Below are positions 51,345-62,218 of a stretch of DNA of 64,000 bases, one piece after another. The notes beneath the pieces are model-generated. The model did no database searches. It saw only the letters and a list, made by a program, of their open reading frames with translations, and had not been told where the DNA came from. Position 1 is the stretch's first letter. Each line of letters begins with the position of its first letter. This DNA comes from Solirubrobacter sp963724195 (GTDB lineage: Bacteria; Actinomycetota; Thermoleophilia; Solirubrobacterales; Solirubrobacteraceae), in NCBI GenBank assembly GCA_963724195.1, contig CAVRTQ010000032.1:62001-126000 (forward strand). Reading direction: 5' to 3'. The translations under genes and the position numbers were made by a program.

Positions 51345-52238
51345 TTAGGCCGATGCCTCGTCGAGTTTGGTGATCTCGCTCGGGTCGAGCGTGAAGGTCG
51401 GGAGGATGCCGTCGAGCTGGGCGACGGTCCGGGCGCTCGCGATCGGCGCGACGATGCCCGGCTTGGCGCGCAGCCAGTCGATCGCGACCGCGGCGACGGA
51501 GACGCCGCGCGTCAGCGCGATCTCGTCCAGCGCATCCAGGACGCGCTCGCCGCGCGGGTCGTCGAGGTAGCTGGACACCATGCCCTCGCGCGCCACGCCT
51601 TCGGCCGACTGGTTGCGGTACTTGCCGGTCAAGAAGCCGGCCGCCAGCGCGTAGTAGGGCGCCACGGACAGCCCGTACCGCTCCACGATCGGCGCGTAGT
51701 CGCGCTCGTAGCCCTCACGCTCGAGCAGGTTGTAGTGCGGCTGCAGCCACTCGTAGGCCGCCAGGCCCTCGCGCGCCGACAGCTCCAACGACTCGACCAG
51801 CCGGTCCGGCGGGACGTTGGACGCCGCCACGGCCACCACCTTGCCGTCGCGCACCGTCTGGTCGAAGGCCCGCACGGTCTCCTCCACGGGCACGTCACCG
51901 ACGTCCTTGTGCGCGTAGTAGAGGTCGATCCGGTCCGTCTGCAGCCGCGCGAGCGACTCATCCACGTGCTGGGCGATGTTCGCGGCGGACAGCCCACCGT
52001 CCGAGCCGACCTTCGTCGCGATGACGAGCGAGTCACGGTTGCCGCGCGCGGCCATCCACTCGCCGATGATCGTCTCCGAGATGCCCATGTTCGGGCGCAT
52101 GTAGCTGTCGGCGGTGTCGATGAAGTTCCCGCCCGCCTCGACGTACGCGTCGAGCACGGCGAACGAGTCGTCGCGGTCGGCGGTCCAGCCGAACACGTTG
52201 CCACCGAGGCAGAGCCCGTAGACATGGTCCAAAGCCAT
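51345..52238 (-). CDS. Aldo/keto reductase
   Basis: 297 aa from ATG 52238, preferred over GTG 52244 because the -10-like TAGGGT ends 6 nt before the ATG. TIM-barrel reductase with the catalytic set NFIDTADSYMRPNMGISETI (Asp, Tyr), VIATKVGSDGG (Lys) and DRIDLYYAHKDVGDVPVEET (His). The C-terminal NADPH site is IVAPIASARTVAQLDGIL. It reduces aldehydes or ketones; substrate unknown. First of two genes with the O-methyltransferase. Confidence 0.93.
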   Translation of the reverse strand: MALDHVYGLCLGGNVFGWTADRDDSFAVLDAYVEAGGNFIDTADSYMRPNMGISETIIGEWMAARGNRDSLVIATKVGSDGGLSAANIAQHVDESLARLQTDRIDLYYAHKDVGDVPVEETVRAFDQTVRDGKVVAVAASNVPPDRLVESLELSAREGLAAYEWLQPHYNLLEREGYERDYAPIVERYGLSVAPYYALAAGFLTGKYRNQSAEGVAREGMVSSYLDDPRGERVLDALDEIALTRGVSVAAVAIDWLRAKPGIVAPIASARTVAQLDGILPTFTLDPSEITKLDEASA

Positions 52239-52244
52239 GCCCAC

Positions 52245-52250
52245 ACCCTA
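52245..52250 (-). promoter_or_regulatory. Putative -10 element (TAGGGT), leaderless start
   Basis: Minus-strand TAGGGT ends 6 nt before the aldo/keto reductase ATG, directly downstream of the terminator of the upstream gene. Confidence 0.4.
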
Positions 52251-52260
52251 CGAAACGAAA

Positions 52261-52283
52261 GAGGGCGCCCGATGGGCGCCCTC
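52261..52283 (-). terminator. Rho-independent terminator of the lon-side gene
   Basis: Perfect 10-bp stem GAGGGCGCCC / GGGCGCCCTC with a 3-nt loop. On the minus strand it is followed by TTTCGTTTCG, a T-rich tract. It ends the gene at 52294-52749 and insulates the aldo/keto reductase promoter. Confidence 0.75.
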
Positions 52284-52293
52284 TCACAAATCG

Positions 52294-52749
52294 CTACGCC
52301 GCGGTGCCCGCGGTCGGTGTACTCGATGGCGAGGAAGTGGTCGAGGTGTACTCGAACTCCTCCTCGGCGCCGAACAGCGCGTCGAGCACCTTCTTGCGCA
52401 GGCCCTCGGAGAGCGCCAGCGCCACGGCACCACCGACGACGCCGAGCAGCAGGACGCGACCGAGGCCGCCGCCGCTCTTCTGCTTCTTGGGCGCCTCGTA
52501 GAGCGCGACGCTCGCGTCACGCACGCCACCGGCGGTCTCCCGGATGTGCTTCTGCAGCTTCTTGTCCTCGAAGATCTGCGTCGCCGGGCTCTTGCCGTTG
52601 TTCAGCCGCGAGTACGCGTCGCGGGCGGACTCGAAGGCCTGGACGATGTTCTGGCGCAGATCCTCGTCTTCGATGACCCGCGTCACGTACGGGTTGGTCC
52701 GCGCCGACTGCGCCGCCTTCCCGGCCTTCTTGACCTTCTTGTTCGCCAT
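52294..52749 (-). CDS. Hypothetical single-pass membrane protein
   Basis: 151 aa. The Lys/Ala-rich N-terminus (NKKVKKAGKAAQSARTNPYV) is followed by a helical segment (DLRQNIVQAFESARDAYSRL), a basic region (EAPKKQKSGGG), one membrane helix (RVLLLGVVGGAVALALSEGL, about 98-117) and a Ser/Thr/Pro acidic tail (EYTSTTSSPSSTPTAG). No family name recognised. It lies just downstream of lon on the same strand with a strong terminator after it. Confidence 0.75.
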   Translation of the reverse strand: MANKKVKKAGKAAQSARTNPYVTRVIEDEDLRQNIVQAFESARDAYSRLNNGKSPATQIFEDKKLQKHIRETAGGVRDASVALYEAPKKQKSGGGLGRVLLLGVVGGAVALALSEGLRKKVLDALFGAEEEFEYTSTTSSPSSTPTAGTAA

Positions 52750-52770
52750 GGCTCCTCGCTTGCCTCGCTT

Positions 52771-55139
<2,369 letters not shown>

Positions 55140-55143
<4 letters not shown>

Positions 55144-56645
55144 CGGTCCGTCCCGCGGATCGGGACGGTGCGGGGACGTGCCGGGCGGCTCAGGGGGAGC
55201 TCGACGGTCAGGATGCCGTCCTCGTAGGCGGCGTCGGCGGCGTCCGCGTCCACCTCGGCGCCGAGCGCGACGACGCGCCGGAACGCGCCCCGCTCGATCT
55301 CCATCTGCTGGTAGACGCGGTCGTCGGACGGCGGCTCGGACTCGCGCTGGCCGGAGAGCACGAGCTCACGGCCGCGCACCTCGAGCGACACCTGGCTGGG
55401 GTCGATCCCGGCCAGGTCGGCGCGCACGATCGCCCGGGGCGGGTCGCTCGCGTAGTAGACGTCGACCGCCGGCGAGAAGCCGCCGCGGCGCTGCGGCGCG
55501 AAGCCGCGATCGAACAGCTCGTCCATCTGACGCCGCATCTGCTCGAAGTTCGCGAAGAGGTCGCGCTCCTGGGCCATCCGGCCCGATGCTAGAGCGAAGT
55601 ACGCTGCAGCCGGTTCAGTACCGCAGTAGCCGGGGCGCACGAGCCGGGCCTCGACGGCCATGGGCTTCTCGGTCGGGTGCCCGAAGTAGAAGCCCTGGCC
55701 GAGGTCCACGCCCAGCTCGGCCATCGCGCGGAACTCGTCGACGCGCTCGATGCCCTCGGCGACGACCTTCGCGCCCAGCTCGTGCGCGCACTCGACGAGC
55801 GCCTTCACGAGCGCGCGCCGGCCGACGGAGTGCTGGATGCCGGAGGTGAGCGCGGTGTCGATCTTGGCCACGTCGGGCTGGATGAGCTCGAGGCAGGCCA
55901 GTGAGTCCGGCCCGCCGGAGAGATCGTCCAGCGCCACCTTCGCGCCGCGCTTGCGGTGCTCGGTCGTGATCGCCAGCAGCAGGTCCCGGTCCAGGCAGCG
56001 CTCCGGCTTGACGAGCTCCAGGCACAGCCGTGACGGATCGGCGCCGAGGCGGCCGACGACCGGCCACGTCGTGCGCATCGTGGACTCGACGTCCAGCGAG
56101 GCGCGCGGGTCGACGTTCACGAACAGGATCTCGCCCGGCGGCAGCAGCGGAAGCCCGACTTCGAGCGCGGCGGTGCGCGCGCGGTAGTCGAAGGAGAAGA
56201 GCGCGTCGTGGGCTTCGGCGGCGGCGAGCAGCTCGGCGCCGCGCAGCTCGACGTTGCCGAGCATCCCGCGCATCAGCGCTTCGCGACCGTACGACTGCCC
56301 GGTGCGCAGGTCGACGATCGGCTGGAAGTGCGGCCGCATCCGGCCGTGCGAGAGGAACTCGGGGAACCAGTCCGTGCGGGTGCGGTCGAGCAGCGTCTCG
56401 GCGGGGACCGGGAGGCTCTGCTCGTCGGCGAGGCGCACCGCGAACAGGCAGGCGCGCTCGGAGATCGACAGGGCCTTGAGGACCGACCGCAGGCGCTCGT
56501 CCCAGCTCGGGCCGGCGATCAGCAGCCCTTCAACGGCGATATCACCCGCGGCGGGCTCCGACGCGAGGTGCTCGACCTTATAGAGGACGGAGGGCCGGTG
56601 CGAAAGCAGGCGCACGCCATCCATGGCGGCGGTAGCGAGGGTCAC
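55140..56645 (-). CDS. EAL phosphodiesterase domain and Hsp20 chaperone in one reading frame
   Basis: 501 aa open frame. Residues 90-340: an EAL domain with YGREALMRG, LFVNVDPRASLD, KVALDDLSGG, VAKID, VVAEGIERVDEF and QGFYFGHPTEKP. Most c-di-GMP phosphodiesterase residues are kept, though the LELTE and DDFG motifs read LELVKPE and DDLSGG. From about residue 357 (MAQERDLFANFEQM) it is an alpha-crystallin/Hsp20 domain: FSPAVDVYYASDPPRAIVRA, VSLEVRGRELVLSGQRE, AFRRVVALGAEVDADAADA and YEDGILTVELPLS. The joint resembles intergenic DNA and holds a -10-like TAGCAT 8 nt before an ATG at 55577. Hsp20 is therefore probably a separate gene (55140-55577, 145 aa) and the EAL stop hidden by an indel. Coupled to lon. 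Confidence 0.8.
55586..55591 (-). promoter_or_regulatory. Putative -10 element (TAGCAT) for a separate Hsp20 gene
   Basis: Minus-strand TAGCAT ends 8 nt before ATG 55577 of the Hsp20 part, inside the EAL-Hsp20 reading frame. Same spacing as the other leaderless-type promoters in the window. Confidence 0.4.
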
Positions 56646-56678
56646 AGGCCTTGTGATCGGCCGCAGGCCAGGAGATCT

Positions 56679-57443
56679 TTACTCGCCGAGCGTGTAGATC
56701 GAACCTTCGCGCGCCGCCTCGACCGGCCCGCCGAACGCGCGCGCGGCCTCGTCGCGTACCCAGTCCACGCCCGCTTCGTCCGCGTAGTGGGTCAAGACCA
56801 GCCGTTTCGCGCCGGCCTGCGCCGCGTGCTCGCCGGCCTCGAACGGCGTGAGGTGGCCGCGGTCGTCCGGCGGCTCGGGCTCCAGCAGCGTGGCCTCGAC
56901 CATCAGCAGGTCGGTGCCGGCCGCGAACCGGGCCAGGTCCGCGCTCGGTCCGGAGTCCGCGCCGAAGGTGAACCGCGCGCCGTCGCACGCGAACTCCACC
57001 GCGTTCGCCGGGATGTAGTGCGGGACGGGCTGGAAGCGCACCTCGAGCCCGCCGAGCGTGAGCGGCTCGGCCGGGTCGTACACGCTCAGGTCGAACGCCA
57101 GCTCGAGGTGGTCGGGGCTCATGCTCCCGCCCTCGCAGAGCTTGGTGAACACGTCCGGCGCGCCCGGCGGGGCGATCAGCCGCGGGTGCGGCGGCGCGCC
57201 GTCCCAGGGGCGGTAGCGGATGCCGGACGCGTACGGCACGAGGTCCATCACGTGGTCGGCGTGCAGGTGGCTGATGACGATCGCGTCGACGTCGGCGTAG
57301 TCGACCACCGTGCGCAGCTTCGCGAACACGCCGGGCCCGCAGTCGAGGAGCACCGTCTGCCCACCGCCCTCGACGAGGTAGCCCGAGCACGCGCCACCCG
57401 CGTCCGGAAAGGACGGGGACTTCCCCAGAACCGTGATTCGCAA
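56679..57443 (-). CDS. RNase Z-like MBL-fold hydrolase
   Basis: 254 aa. Metal site AIVISHLHADHVMDLVPYAS (HxHxDH, about 58-63), the strand TVLLDCGPGVFAKL, FTFGADSGPSADL (Asp ligand) and LVLTHYADEAG. The last is the C-terminal His typical of the MBL group that includes ribonuclease Z and related cyclic phosphodiesterases. Likely a zinc-dependent phosphodiesterase or esterase; substrate unknown. It stands between the EAL frame and nhaA, on the same strand. Confidence 0.88.
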   Translation of the reverse strand: MRITVLGKSPSFPDAGGACSGYLVEGGGQTVLLDCGPGVFAKLRTVVDYADVDAIVISHLHADHVMDLVPYASGIRYRPWDGAPPHPRLIAPPGAPDVFTKLCEGGSMSPDHLELAFDLSVYDPAEPLTLGGLEVRFQPVPHYIPANAVEFACDGARFTFGADSGPSADLARFAAGTDLLMVEATLLEPEPPDDRGHLTPFEAGEHAAQAGAKRLVLTHYADEAGVDWVRDEAARAFGGPVEAAREGSIYTLGE

Positions 57444-57449
57444 CGTCGG

Positions 57450-58532
57450 TCAGACCCTCCTGGCCCGGGACAGTACCGCCCAGCCCAGCAGACCGGCCAG
57501 CAGGGACCCGGCGAAGATCCCGACCTTGGCCTGCTCGACGAGCACCGGATCGTCGAACGCGAGGTCAGCGATGAACAGGGACACGGTGAAGCCGATGCCG
57601 GCCGCCGCGGCCACGCCGAACAGCTGCGCGCGGGGCATGCCTTCCGGGAGCGTGCCGCCCCCGCGCAGCGCGGCGAGCGTCGCCGCGCTCACGCCGAGCA
57701 GCTTGCCCAGCACCAGGCCGGCGACGATCGCCCAGGTCAGCCTGCTGGAGAGCGCATCATCGAGCACGCCGCCGCCGAGCGCGATGCCGGCATTGGCGAG
57801 CGCGAACAGCGGGACGACCACGAACGCGCTCCACGGGTGCAGGCGATGCTCGACACCCTCGCCCATCGCCACCGGCAGCAGGAGTCCGACCGCGACGCCG
57901 GCGATCGTGGCGTGCACGCCCGACTCGTGCACGGCGATCCAGAGCACGATCCCGAGCGGCACCCACAGCCGCGGGAAGAACTTGATCGCCACCAAGAGCG
58001 CCGCCGCGGCCAGCAGCCACAGCAGCGACACGGCCTCGGCGTAGAAGATCGCGATGATCGCGATGGCGATGATGTCGTCGACGATCGCGACGGCGAGCAG
58101 GAACACGCGCGTGCCGTCGCTCACCCGGTCGCCGAGCAGCGCGACCAGCCCGACCGCGAACGCGATGTCCGTGGCGCACGCGATCGCCCAGCCCTCCGCG
58201 CCGTCGCCGCCGGCGACGATCGCGACGAAGATGACGATCGGCGCGACCACGCCGCCGACCGCCGCGAGGGCCGGCAGCGCCGCGGTGCGCGCGTTCTGCA
58301 GGCGGCCATCGACGACCTCGCGCTTGATCTCGAGCCCGACGACGAGGAAGAACACGGCCATCAGCGCGTCGTTGACCCAGTGGTGCAGGTCGAGCGGGCC
58401 GAGCTCGGTGTGCCAGAAGCCGTCGTAGTCGAGGCCGACGTTGGCCCAGATGAGCGCGACGATCGTGGCGACCAGGATCGCGAGGCCGCCCGCGGCCTCG
58501 TCGTGGAGGAACTCGCGAATGCGGTCGTTCAC
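57450..58532 (-). CDS. nhaA: Na+/H+ antiporter NhaA
   Basis: 360 aa from GTG 58532 overlapping the CBS gene stop. Twelve-helix antiporter expelling Na+ for H+. Motifs: HHWVNDALMAVFFLVVGLEI with KREVVDGRL, WAIACATDIAFAVGLVALLG and the essential Asp pair in VAIVDDIIAIAIIAIFYAEA. GVHATIAGVAVGLLLP and RAQLFGVAAAAGIGFTVSLF follow. The intact helix set is continuous. It forms an operon with a CBS gene and an ArsB/NhaD-type carrier, both ion-related. Confidence 0.95.
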   Translation of the reverse strand: MNDRIREFLHDEAAGGLAILVATIVALIWANVGLDYDGFWHTELGPLDLHHWVNDALMAVFFLVVGLEIKREVVDGRLQNARTAALPALAAVGGVVAPIVIFVAIVAGGDGAEGWAIACATDIAFAVGLVALLGDRVSDGTRVFLLAVAIVDDIIAIAIIAIFYAEAVSLLWLLAAAALLVAIKFFPRLWVPLGIVLWIAVHESGVHATIAGVAVGLLLPVAMGEGVEHRLHPWSAFVVVPLFALANAGIALGGGVLDDALSSRLTWAIVAGLVLGKLLGVSAATLAALRGGGTLPEGMPRAQLFGVAAAAGIGFTVSLFIADLAFDDPVLVEQAKVGIFAGSLLAGLLGWAVLSRARRV

Positions 58533-58961
58533 GGAGCGGCCAGGAAGCGTTCCGCGAGGTCCCGAAAGAAGCCGTGCCGCGCGATCACGCCGACCACCTT
58601 GCCGTCGTCGACCACCGGGCACGATCAGCACGCGGTGGTGGAGGAAGATCTCGGCCACCTGCAGCTCGGAGTGGTCGGAGCCGACTTCCACGTGCTCGGT
58701 GTTCATGTGCTTGCCCACGGCCTCGAACCGGCAGGCGTTGCGCTTCTCCAGCGCCGCGTCGAGCGAACCGCGCAGGAACGCGGCGCCCTTGAGCTGGCCC
58801 ACATAGCCCGGGAACAGCGCCGTGACGAACTCGCGCTCGCCGAACACACCCTTGAAGCGCTCGCGGTCATCCACCACCGGCAGCGCAGGCAGGTCCAGCT
58901 CGACCAAGCGGCGCACGGCCACCTCGAGCGTGTCGTCGATGTGCAGGACCTCAGTGCTCAT
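58529..58961 (-). CDS. CBS-domain protein (frame break)
   Basis: ATG overlapping the ArsB/NhaD stop. Two CBS motifs: DDTLEVAVRRLVELDLPALP with VVDDRERFKGVFGEREFV, and SDHSELQVAEIFLHHRVLIV. A break near 58617 falls after VLIVP; the repaired frame ends VVDDGKVVGVIARHGFFRDL and TGA at 58529, overlapping nhaA. About 143 aa. CBS pairs bind adenine nucleotides and regulate attached enzymes or transporters. Placed between two antiporter genes it may regulate them. Confidence 0.85.
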
Positions 58962-60202
58962 GCGTACCTCAGCATCACGTAGCCGGTGGCGAAGATCAAC
59001 GAGACGAGCGTCACCGGGAGCCCGTAGCGCAGGAAGAACAGGAAGCCGATCGGGTGGCCCGCCCGCGCCGCCATGCCAGAGGCGGCGACGTTGCACGCCG
59101 CTGCGACGATCGTCGCGTTGCCGCCGAAGCACGCCCCGAGGGCGAGCGCCCACCAGTACGCGTCGTCGTCGGCGAGCGAGTCGACCACCGGGATCATCGC
59201 CGCCGTGAACGGGATGTTGTCCACCAGGCCCGAGCCGACCGCCGATACCCACAGGATCCCGAGCAGCTCCGCGGTGCGGTTGCCGTCGGTGACGGACGCG
59301 ATCCCGTTCGCCACCTCCTCCAGCGCGCCCGTCTCCTCCAGCGCGCCGACCATCACGAACAGGCCGATCAGGAAGAACAGCGTCAGCCATTCGATCCCGG
59401 AGACCGTGCCCGCGAGCGACTGCCGGCTCACGAGCAGCGTCACCGCGGCGCCCGCGAGCGCGACGGTCGCCGGCTCCAGGTGCAGCGGCTTGTGGATGAA
59501 GAAGACGAGGATCGTCAACACGAGGATCGGGACGGTGCGCTTGGCCTCGCCGGCGTCCTCGATCGACTTCGCGGCGTCCAGGCTCATCACCCGCTCGCGC
59601 GCCTCCGGCGCGATCTGCAATCGCGACCGGAAGGCGAAGTAGAGCCCAGGGATGACCACGGCGAGCGTGAAGATCACGATCGGCGCGAGGTTCGCGATGA
59701 ACGCGCCGAACGAGAGCCCGGTGTGGCCGGCGATCAGGATGTTCGGCGGGTCACCGATCAGCGTCGCGGTGCCGCCCAGGTTGGAGGCCACGATCTCGAT
59801 CACGATCAGCGGCACCGGGTCCACGTCCAGCGCGTCGGCGAGCAGGAACGTGATCGGGACGACCAGCAGGATCGTCGTGACGTTGTCCAGGAACGCCGAC
59901 AACACCGCCGTGGTGATCGCCAGCGCGAGCACCACCGCCAGCGGCCGCCCCTTGGAGAGCTGGCCGGCGCGGATCGCGAGCCACGTGTAGACGCCGGTCG
60001 TCTCCGTGACCCGGACCATGATCATCATCCCGACGAGCAGGCCGATCGTGTTGAAGTCGACCGCCTCGATCGCCTGCTCCTGGCTGAGCGTGCCGGCGAG
60101 GACGACGAGCGTCGCGCCCAGCAGGGCGATCTTCGTGCGGTCGACGCGCTCAGACGCGATCAGCGCAAGGGCGACGACGAAGACGGCGATGGCGAAGGCC
60201 AC
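58958..60202 (-). CDS. ArsB/NhaD-type ion permease
   Basis: 414 aa with about eleven helices. Signatures: AIVFVVALALIASERV-like N-terminus (AFAIAVFVVALALIASERVD), FDNVTTILL-type motif SAFLDNVTTILLVVPITFLL, SNLGGTATLIGDPPNILIAG, and in the second half GLVDNIPFTAAMIPVVDSLA and GACFGGNATIVAAACNVAAS. This is the ArsB/NhaD/CitM superfamily; the DNxT and GGxxTLIGDPPN motifs are seen in NhaD Na+/H+ antiporters and ArsB. With nhaA next to it an ion antiporter is the better guess than arsenite export. No ars regulator nearby. Confidence 0.9.
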   Translation of the reverse strand: MAFAIAVFVVALALIASERVDRTKIALLGATLVVLAGTLSQEQAIEAVDFNTIGLLVGMMIMVRVTETTGVYTWLAIRAGQLSKGRPLAVVLALAITTAVLSAFLDNVTTILLVVPITFLLADALDVDPVPLIVIEIVASNLGGTATLIGDPPNILIAGHTGLSFGAFIANLAPIVIFTLAVVIPGLYFAFRSRLQIAPEARERVMSLDAAKSIEDAGEAKRTVPILVLTILVFFIHKPLHLEPATVALAGAAVTLLVSRQSLAGTVSGIEWLTLFFLIGLFVMVGALEETGALEEVANGIASVTDGNRTAELLGILWVSAVGSGLVDNIPFTAAMIPVVDSLADDDAYWWALALGACFGGNATIVAAACNVAASGMAARAGHPIGFLFFLRYGLPVTLVSLIFATGYVMLRYA

Positions 60203-60214
60203 AGGAAGATCACC

Positions 60215-60607
60215 TCAGGGGTCGGCGTACGAAACCGCCGACCAGGCTTCCCGGCACACCGCCGTCCAGCCTACTAGCGCGAGAATTCGCGTCAGCGAAT
60301 CTCGACAGCTGATCGCTCGCGCCGCGCCAGCGGCCGTAGCGATAGCCGTGAACGCGGCCTGCTCCTGCGCCGTCGGGAACGCCCAGCCGACCTGGCGACG
60401 GCGCTCCTGGCGGAAGACGAAGCGCAACTGCGTCGGCGGCCGCAGCCCGTCGGGGTGGTCGGGCCGGTAGGTCGGGCAGGCCTCGTCGAGGTTCAACGCA
60501 CACAGGCCGTTGCGGGCGAAGAAGCAGTCCTCGCACGTCACCTTCTTCGACCTCTTGGCGCGTTGTGGCGCGGCGACGGCTGACACCCGGAAGGACCCCT
60601 CGTTCAC
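60215..60607 (-). CDS. Small Cys-cluster protein of unknown function
   Basis: 130 aa, GTG start. A cysteine motif CEDCFFARNGLCALNLDEAC (C-x2-C-x8-C-x7-C, about residues 25-44) followed by PTYRPDHPDGLRPP could bind zinc or an iron-sulfur cluster. A basic strand LRFVFRQERRRQVGWAF follows, then a helical tail. No family recognised and no membrane segment, though the sequence is clearly protein-like. It is 12 bp upstream of the ArsB/NhaD gene on the same strand, so it may be the first gene of the antiporter operon. Confidence 0.6.
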   Translation of the reverse strand: MNEGSFRVSAVAAPQRAKRSKKVTCEDCFFARNGLCALNLDEACPTYRPDHPDGLRPPTQLRFVFRQERRRQVGWAFPTAQEQAAFTAIATAAGAARAISCRDSLTRILALVGWTAVCREAWSAVSYADP

Positions 60608-60705
60608 GACTCGGTCACAGGACGTGGCCGATCAAAGCGGAGCCGCCCGGGTGCTGCAAGTCCTCCCCGAGCGCCACTTCCGCAAAACGCAGGTATTCCG
60701 TGAAG

Positions 60706-60767
60706 ACCCCGCAAATACGGGGTAAAAGCCACTTTTCTGCCCCACTTGCGGGAAGAGCACCCCGCAA
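60706..60767. promoter_or_regulatory. Two dyads upstream of the SDR gene
   Basis: ACCCCG-N6-CGGGGT (60706-60723) and TTGCGGG-N8-CCCGCAA (60746-60767) in the 196-bp gap before the SDR gene at 60804. ACCCCGCAA occurs in both. They could be operator sites. The rest of the gap holds nothing I recognise. Confidence 0.4.
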
Positions 60768-60803
60768 CCTGCGCGCTTTTCGCGGCGTGTCACGCTTGAG
60801 GGA

Positions 60804-61727
60804 ATGGGCGACGGCTTGCAGACCCTGGTAACCGGCGTGTCCGGCTACGTCGGCGCGGAGCTCGTTCCGCGCCTGATCCGCGACGGACACAGCGTGCGCG
60901 GCTTCGCGCGCTCGGCGGACCGGGTGCGAGCGGCGGGCGTCGAGCTCGACGATCTCGTGCTCGGTGACGCGACCAGCGGCGAAGGGCTCGAGCGCGCGCT
61001 CGACGGCATCGAGGTCGCCTACTACCTGATCCACTCGATGGAGGGCGTCGCCGGCACGTTCGTGGACACCGAACGCGTCCAGGCGCAACGGTTCGCCGAG
61101 GCGGCGGCGAACGCCGGCGTGCAGCGGATCGTCTATCTGGGCGGGCTGAGCCCGCACGACGGGTCGATGTCGCGCCACCTCGCGTCGCGCCTCGCGGTCG
61201 AGCAGGCGCTGCTGGACGCCGTGCCGGAGTCGGTGGCGCTGCGGGCCTCGATCGTGATCGCCGCCCGCTCGCGCTCGTTCCGGTTCCTCGTGCGGTTGAT
61301 CGAGCGCCTGCCCGTGCTCGCCCTGCCGGCGTGGCGCTCCAATCGCACGCAACCGATCGACGGGCGCGACGTGCTGGAGTTCCTGTCCGCCGCCGCGACG
61401 GTGGCCCCGAGACACGCCGGCCGTGCGTGGGACGTGGGCGGACCGGACACCATGAGCTACCAGGACATGCTGCGCCGTATCGCTGACGTCATGATGATCG
61501 ACCGCCCTTCCGTGTCGCTCGGGTTCAACCTCACACCGGTCGCGTCCGTGGTGGCCGCGGCGGTGGCGGGTGAGGACCCCGGGTTTATCGAACCGTTGAT
61601 GGAATCACTGGAACACGACCTGCTCCCCCGCGATGACGGCGCCGCCGCAGCGTTCGGGGTGCGCCTGCACCGCTTCGAGCCGGCGGTGGAACGAGCGTTG
61701 CGCGACATGGAGGGGCAACACCGATGA
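60804..61727 (+). CDS. NAD(P)-binding SDR-type epimerase/reductase
   Basis: 307 aa. Rossmann motif TLVTGVSGYVGAELVPRLIR (about 7-26), the Asp-rich element LDDLVLGDATSGEGLERALD, AYYLIHSMEG and RIVYLGGLSPHDGSMSRHLA. Lower down: LRASIVIAARSRSFRFLVRL and WDVGGPDTMSYQDMLRRIAD. This is the atypical SDR group that in other proteins is fused to a DUF2867/SRPBCC-like domain; here the SRPBCC protein is a separate, overlapping gene. Substrate unknown. Confidence 0.88.
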   Translation: MGDGLQTLVTGVSGYVGAELVPRLIRDGHSVRGFARSADRVRAAGVELDDLVLGDATSGEGLERALDGIEVAYYLIHSMEGVAGTFVDTERVQAQRFAEAAANAGVQRIVYLGGLSPHDGSMSRHLASRLAVEQALLDAVPESVALRASIVIAARSRSFRFLVRLIERLPVLALPAWRSNRTQPIDGRDVLEFLSAAATVAPRHAGRAWDVGGPDTMSYQDMLRRIADVMMIDRPSVSLGFNLTPVASVVAAAVAGEDPGFIEPLMESLEHDLLPRDDGAAAAFGVRLHRFEPAVERALRDMEGQHR

Positions 61728-62167
61728 CCGTGGTACGCGCCAACATCGACATCGACGCTCCACCGGACGCGGTGTATGAGGTGATGCTCGACCCGAAGCG
61801 GTTGAGCGAGTGGGTGACGATTCACCGCAAGATCAATCGAGCGGATTCCGGTGAACCGCAGATGGGCTTCGAGATGGACCAGACGTTGTGCCTGCGTCAC
61901 GCGAACTTCAAGGTGCACTGGACGCTCACCGAAGCCGACCCTCCGCACGCCGCCACATGGGAAGGGCGCGGACCCGCCGGTTCGTACGCCCGAACCGCGT
62001 ACCGCCTCACGGCTAAAGGTGACGGCACTCACTTCGAGTACGAGAACGAGTTCAAAGCTCCCGGCGGATTCCTCGGTGCGGCGGCCAGTCGTGTGGTGGT
62101 GGGCGGCGTGCCCCAGCGTGAGGCGACCCAGTCCTTGAAACGACTCAAAGCACTGCTGGAAAGCTGA
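61724..62167 (+). CDS. SRPBCC-family (START/polyketide cyclase-like) protein
   Basis: 147 aa, ATG overlapping the SDR stop. The SRPBCC pattern is visible: VVRANIDIDAPPDAVYEVML at the start, then DPKRLSEWVTIHRKI, CLRHANFKVHWTLTEADPPH, AATWEGRGPAGSYARTAYRL and EYENEFKAPGGFLGAAASRV. A helix-grip fold binding a hydrophobic ligand; likely works with the SDR partner on a lipid or quinone-like substrate. Confidence 0.88.
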   Translation: MTVVRANIDIDAPPDAVYEVMLDPKRLSEWVTIHRKINRADSGEPQMGFEMDQTLCLRHANFKVHWTLTEADPPHAATWEGRGPAGSYARTAYRLTAKGDGTHFEYENEFKAPGGFLGAAASRVVVGGVPQREATQSLKRLKALLES

Positions 62168-62218
62168 CCCGCAACACATTGCCCACAACCGGCGGTGCAA
62201 TGTGATAATCACACTGGT

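Noticed and set aside
56208..58982. 924-codon plus-strand frame over nhaA and CBS genes
   Set aside because: Antisense shadow with Arg/Asp/His bias; the minus strand carries clear NhaA, CBS and MBL proteins.
58958..60202. Arsenite exporter ArsB
   Set aside because: No arsR, arsC or other ars gene nearby; the operon partners are nhaA and a CBS gene, so Na+/H+ antiport is preferred.
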